NCBI GenBank assembly: GCA_019914995.1
Contig: CM034133.1
Coordinates: forward strand, 1,674,001 to 1,738,000
DNA: 64,000 bases
Reading direction: 5' to 3'
DNA from: Acanthochlamys bracteata
Lineage: Eukaryota; Streptophyta; Magnoliopsida; Pandanales; Velloziaceae
Positions 60,717 to 64,000 of the stretch are shown here, one piece after another (position 1 is the first letter of the stretch; each line of letters starts with the position of its first letter). The translations under genes were made by a program, and so were the position numbers. The notes below the pieces were generated by a model. It was given only the letters and a program-made list of their open reading frames with translations. It made no database searches and was not told the DNA's origin.

Positions 60717-61803
60717 TTATTGTATTTTAAAGCGAAAACTCGTGCCATCTCGAAGGAAGCGAGAAGGCTTCATAAGAATTGCGTTTCCGTAGGCCCTCCA
60801 GACGGCACTATTGCATTTGAAACCCGATCCGAATGCAATCTGCCAAACTCGACTGCCGCTACGGACACAACCCTTAGCCTCGAAGTACGCCAGCTCGTAC
60901 CAAATATTGCTACTGAAAGTGTTGCCAAAATAGTGTAGCACAACACGTGAAGCCTCTACACTGAGTTCAAAATTCCTCTGCAACTCGTCAAGCACCACTT
61001 TGCTTGCTGTGTGCGCGCAGCAGTGCTCGAAAGCAAGCTTGTAGTTAGGGATGTACGGCTTGGCTGTTGTGTCTGGCATTTTTTTCTTCCGCTGCCGAAA
61101 AAGTGCCTGTACAGCAATGTTACGAAGAAGAGAAGCTGCTCAGAGAACGGCAACACAAACGGTTCGAGGGTCATTATGTTTGTCTTCAATGCATACCCTC
61201 CGACTTCCATTAAATCCTTGCTAATTGCTAGACCCTTGTTCTTCTGCTCATCTTCCTCTTGGTACATGCACTTGTAATATTAACTCACGTACAACAATTC
61301 GAACATATATATAATCAATCACTATCACTATGTCTCATTATTTATGAACTATATGCACTTCGAGTTATATACCTGAAGCTACGATCACCAGCACCTTTGT
61401 GAGTTCTAACAACATGTTCAAGATGGTACTTGGCACCGCAGAAATCTTTGCGGCGGTTGGATAGTAGAATAGTATAGCAGCCTATGCTGAAGAAAAAGTT
61501 GGGAATCAACATGGACTGATTCTTTCAACGGTACCAAGTAAAGGAAACAACTTATGTGTTGACAACAAGAGCGTAGTTATTCGGGTTCGCCTACAATATG
61601 TCACGAGCAAGATCGAGGCTACGATTCCTGCACTGCAGCATATGCCCCTAAGATTGTAACTCAGAATATTCCCCTGCATCTTGTAGTGGTTGATGATCAT
61701 GGCACACAACGAAGAAGTAAGATTGAAGAGACTGCAGTTGACGACGATAACACCAACATGCTTGGGACGAATACGAGTATTTTTGAAAAGTTCATTGAGG
61801 GAA
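60717..61803 (-). pseudogene. 3-ketoacyl-CoA synthase (KCS) pseudogene, C-terminal half
   Basis: Fragments of a very-long-chain fatty acid condensing enzyme lie in order on the minus strand but in different frames. First, about 61800-61600: [20 protein letters not shown] and [17 protein letters not shown] with the active-site Cys block CCSAGI. Then 61520-61376: [10 protein letters not shown] and [11 protein letters not shown]. Then 61265-61080: YQEEDEQKN and [10 protein letters not shown]. Last, 61080-60790: [18 protein letters not shown] and [11 protein letters not shown]. In-frame stops break the part after SAGI (DIL*ANP, NT*VV) and a frameshift separates the third and fourth pieces. An intron-like gap of about 90 bases follows SFR, so it is not a processed copy. 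The N-terminal half is missing where an LTR begins. Confidence 0.85.
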
Positions 61804-61804
61804 T

Positions 61805-62311
61805 AGACAAGAAGAGATTCCTTCTTATCACAAACAACATTAAAAGACATAAGCATGTGGCTGCGATATGACAACTGATGTGGCTTGACGTGATGTTCTA
61901 TATCGTAGTTATTATTATAATAGTATAGTGATAAGATTTCTTTATATTATTTTACTAAATCACTATGTATCGGGAGCCGCATAAATTAGTGCAATCTTGT
62001 TCAAATTAGTAGTGTCCCATTATGGTACTATGTCTACATATTTATGTCGACCATTAATCCAGATTGGTCTTATGAAATACGTCACTATTTTTCTTTATAA
62101 ATACTAAAAATAGAGGGCTTTATCTCTTGATTTAGGATCACCTCTCATACCACTTATGAATAGGCCGAAGGCTTCTAACATATTACCTTTCTGAGTTATC
62201 TTCCTCTTTTTCGTCTCACCTTCTGTGTAATTTTCTTCCAACCTTTCAACGCAAATCTTTTTCCATGCTCGCATCGTACCTTTCATCGTTTAGCTCTTGT
62301 GTTCTCAAATC
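61805..62311 (+). mobile_element. LTR, plus orientation, next to the KCS pseudogene
   Basis: Shares long similarity with the reverse complement of 63171-63640: CTTATCACAAACAA near the start, TAATAGTATARTGATAAG, ATCACTATGTATCGG versus GTCACTATGTATCGG, TACTATGTC, ACCTCTCATAC, and GTGTAATTTTCTTYCAACCT near the end. It is followed at 62312 by TAGTATCAGAG, a primer-binding-site-like sequence complementary to initiator Met tRNA. No retroelement proteins adjoin it, so it is an LTR remnant of probable copia type. Confidence 0.65.
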
Positions 62312-63170
62312 TAGTATCAGAGTCTCGTCTCTCCTTCGTTCATCCATTGCCGTCTATTAGATCCTTATTTTTTGAAGCTGGAGGTTGACTTTAACAGTAC
62401 TTGTATAGCTTCCTTAACGACACTTTTTTATTTACCTAACATCATACTAGTCTTAGTTGCATGAAAAGATTTGTTATTTGTCTATAGTTTTGTAAAAAAT
62501 GGTAAGTTGAGAATCGTACAGTACAAAGACATCTTATTCAATTTTGAGTTACTACACTATAGATTAGAACAAGTCATGTTTGTGCTCGATACTTCTGAAA
62601 CATGGGTATAGACTTATGGTTCAAGATGTTGTCCCATTGAAAAAAAAAAAAACTAAAATTGAGGCTGAACTCTGGTAAAAACCACGTCATGAGTGCTCTA
62701 TTTAACTGGAGATATTTGGATCAAATCTAGTGAAAGGTTTAAGAAGAATGTATGGCAAATGTTTGTTTTGATTTTTATCAAATTTGACCTAAATATCAGA
62801 TTGGGTCAGGCTTCAAAACCAGCAGCATTTGTTTCTTGAGCAAAAAAAATAAAAAATAAAAATAGAAATCCAATAATCTAACGGTTCACATTATGGCGGT
62901 TTGTTTTTAAAATAATCTTCGCGCTGAGTAATTATGATACTTCAACACTAGCGGTCTTGCTGTGGTAACTTGTTATAGTTATGAAACAGGTGGTCAGGTG
63001 GTATTATAGTGAAGTAAGCGTGAGTTGGTTTTGGCATTATGTTGACTTGTTTGGATTTTGTGTAGAATCAAACGGCGGTGGGTTAAAGGAATGAACGATT
63101 GTGATTGTTTTACGTGAAAGTTAAGATTCTCAGATTTGCGAACATTGACAAGTCATAAGCTCTGATACCA
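62312..63170. other. Segment between two inverted LTRs
   Basis: About 860 bases bounded by outward-lying LTRs with primer-binding-like sites facing inward (62312 and 63159-63170). No gag-pol coding or other recognisable gene was found. The two inner flanks after each primer-binding site are not obviously alike. Confidence 0.5.
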
Positions 63171-63640
63171 TATTAAAATTACGAGAGCTAAACAAAAGAA
63201 GGCACAATACGAGCATAGGAAGAAATGACATAGAAAGGTTGAAAGAAAATTACACAAGAGGTGAGACGAAGAAAAGGAAGATAACTTAGAGAGATAATAT
63301 GTTATTCACAAGTAGTATGAGAGGTAAGAATCACTCTATTTATAGTAATTATAAAGGAACACAGTTGCATATCCTATAAGACTCCTATGAATTAGTGGCC
63401 GACATAAGCATGTGGACATAGTATCATAATGAGACATCACTAACTTGGAAAAGATTTGACTAAACTACTTGAACTCCGATACATAGTGACCTGATACAAT
63501 AATCTAAGGAATTCTTATCATTATACTATTACAATAATAGCTACGAGACAGAATATTCAGTTAAGCGACATTAGTGATCATGTGGTAGTCATGTGCTTAT
63601 ATTTTTCACTATTGTTTGTGATAAGAAGAATCTCTCAGCA
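63171..63640 (-). mobile_element. LTR, minus orientation, partner of the LTR at 61805-62311
   Basis: Reverse-complement relative of the left LTR. Its inner border is followed, reading on the minus strand, by TGGTATCAGAGC, an exact match to the usual initiator Met tRNA primer-binding motif of plant LTR elements. The LTR pair is therefore inverted, not direct. Outer border near 63640 is approximate. Confidence 0.65.
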
Positions 63641-64000
63641 ATTTCTGATATGATATTTAGTTCTACCACGATTCCCGCTTAAGGTTTTGATGAAACTAGT
63701 CGTCGACTAACTAGTGACATGCATATAGTTAGTGGGCACTAGCCGAAGGTACGTTGGTCAAAGTTAATAAGAGATCGGATGAAAAATGCCTAAGAACTGT
63801 TTGTTTTTATTTTTATCATCCTTCTTTCAAATATGGCAATAGCTGAACATTCTTCCAAGATATTACTTGTAGGTACAACCAAAAAATAAAAGACACTATT
63901 ATAGCAGTTGTTAACGACACCAACATGTGTCAATTTGATTTAAAAAAAATAATTATGAACATATCGTTCATATTCCCACAATTGGAAAAGTCTCCATAAA
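63641..64000. other. Right end of the window, nothing recognised
   Basis: Unremarkable DNA outside the right LTR. I looked for the missing N-terminal half of the KCS gene on the minus strand here and did not see it. Confidence 0.4.

Noticed and set aside
60956-61267. KCS-like open frames as separate small genes
   Set aside because: They are pieces of one broken KCS copy in shifted frames.
62104-62286. Minus-strand frame MKGTMRAWKKICVERL...
   Set aside because: It lies wholly inside the left LTR and is mirrored in the other LTR, so it is repeat sequence, not a gene.
1-64000. tRNA, rRNA, CRISPR, bacterial operon, phage or defence system
   Set aside because: I scanned for tRNA B-box-like sequences and regular spacer-repeat arrays and saw none; all gene structures are plant nuclear type.

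Overview
This window is nuclear DNA from a flowering plant, almost certainly a eudicot. The genes have many short introns with GT-AG borders. They encode plant-specific families (Alfin-like PHD, GT-3 trihelix, ankyrin/CCCH, plastid omega-3 desaturase, TRM-like, 3-ketoacyl-CoA synthase). They are separated by long, very AT-rich intergenic DNA full of small decayed transposable elements. There is no operon structure, phage, CRISPR array or other bacterial feature. The species cannot be fixed from the sequence alone.

Layout, left to right. A HAD/SCP1-like phosphatase (-, 1288-3975). An Alfin-like PHD histone reader (+, 5321-8432). A small Mutator-type MITE with a 9-bp target duplication (9392-9835). 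A GT-3-type trihelix transcription factor (+, 11666-12636), followed by a possible unidentified pair of exons and a TRIM-like relic (14.4-15.2 kb). A first ankyrin + RR-CCCH zinc finger gene of the OXS2/SZF group (+, 19025-21169). A TRM/DUF4378-like gene (-, 24817-26142). A chloroplast omega-3 fatty acid desaturase, FAD7/FAD8 type (-, 30209-32717). Two in-phase exons of an unrecognised gene (-, 34498-35148). A second, close paralogue of the ankyrin/CCCH gene (+, 36819-38852). A selenoprotein-T-like thioredoxin-fold protein with Cys in place of Sec (+, 40967-43257). A 23-exon tomosyn/Lgl-type WD40 gene ending in an R-SNARE-like motif (-, 44358-54723), with a 773-bp MITE in intron 12. A ZNHIT3-type HIT zinc finger protein (-, 56776-59009). 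A broken 3-ketoacyl-CoA synthase (-, about 60717-61803). Two related LTRs facing each other in inverted orientation (about 61805-63640).

Spliced models were built by hand from splice borders, phase continuity and family knowledge. Six multi-exon models run in a single uninterrupted frame to a natural stop: 309, 239, 446, 224, 1068 and 133 residues. The genes do not form one pathway. The clearest relationship is the duplicated ankyrin/CCCH pair, whose promoters also share blocks including a W-box.

I found no convincing undescribed system. The items most worth a second look are the inverted LTR pair beside the KCS pseudogene, the two orphan in-phase exons at 34.5-35.1 kb, the intronic MITE with a 9-bp target duplication, the repeated AT-rich element family, and the promoter conservation between the two CCCH paralogues.
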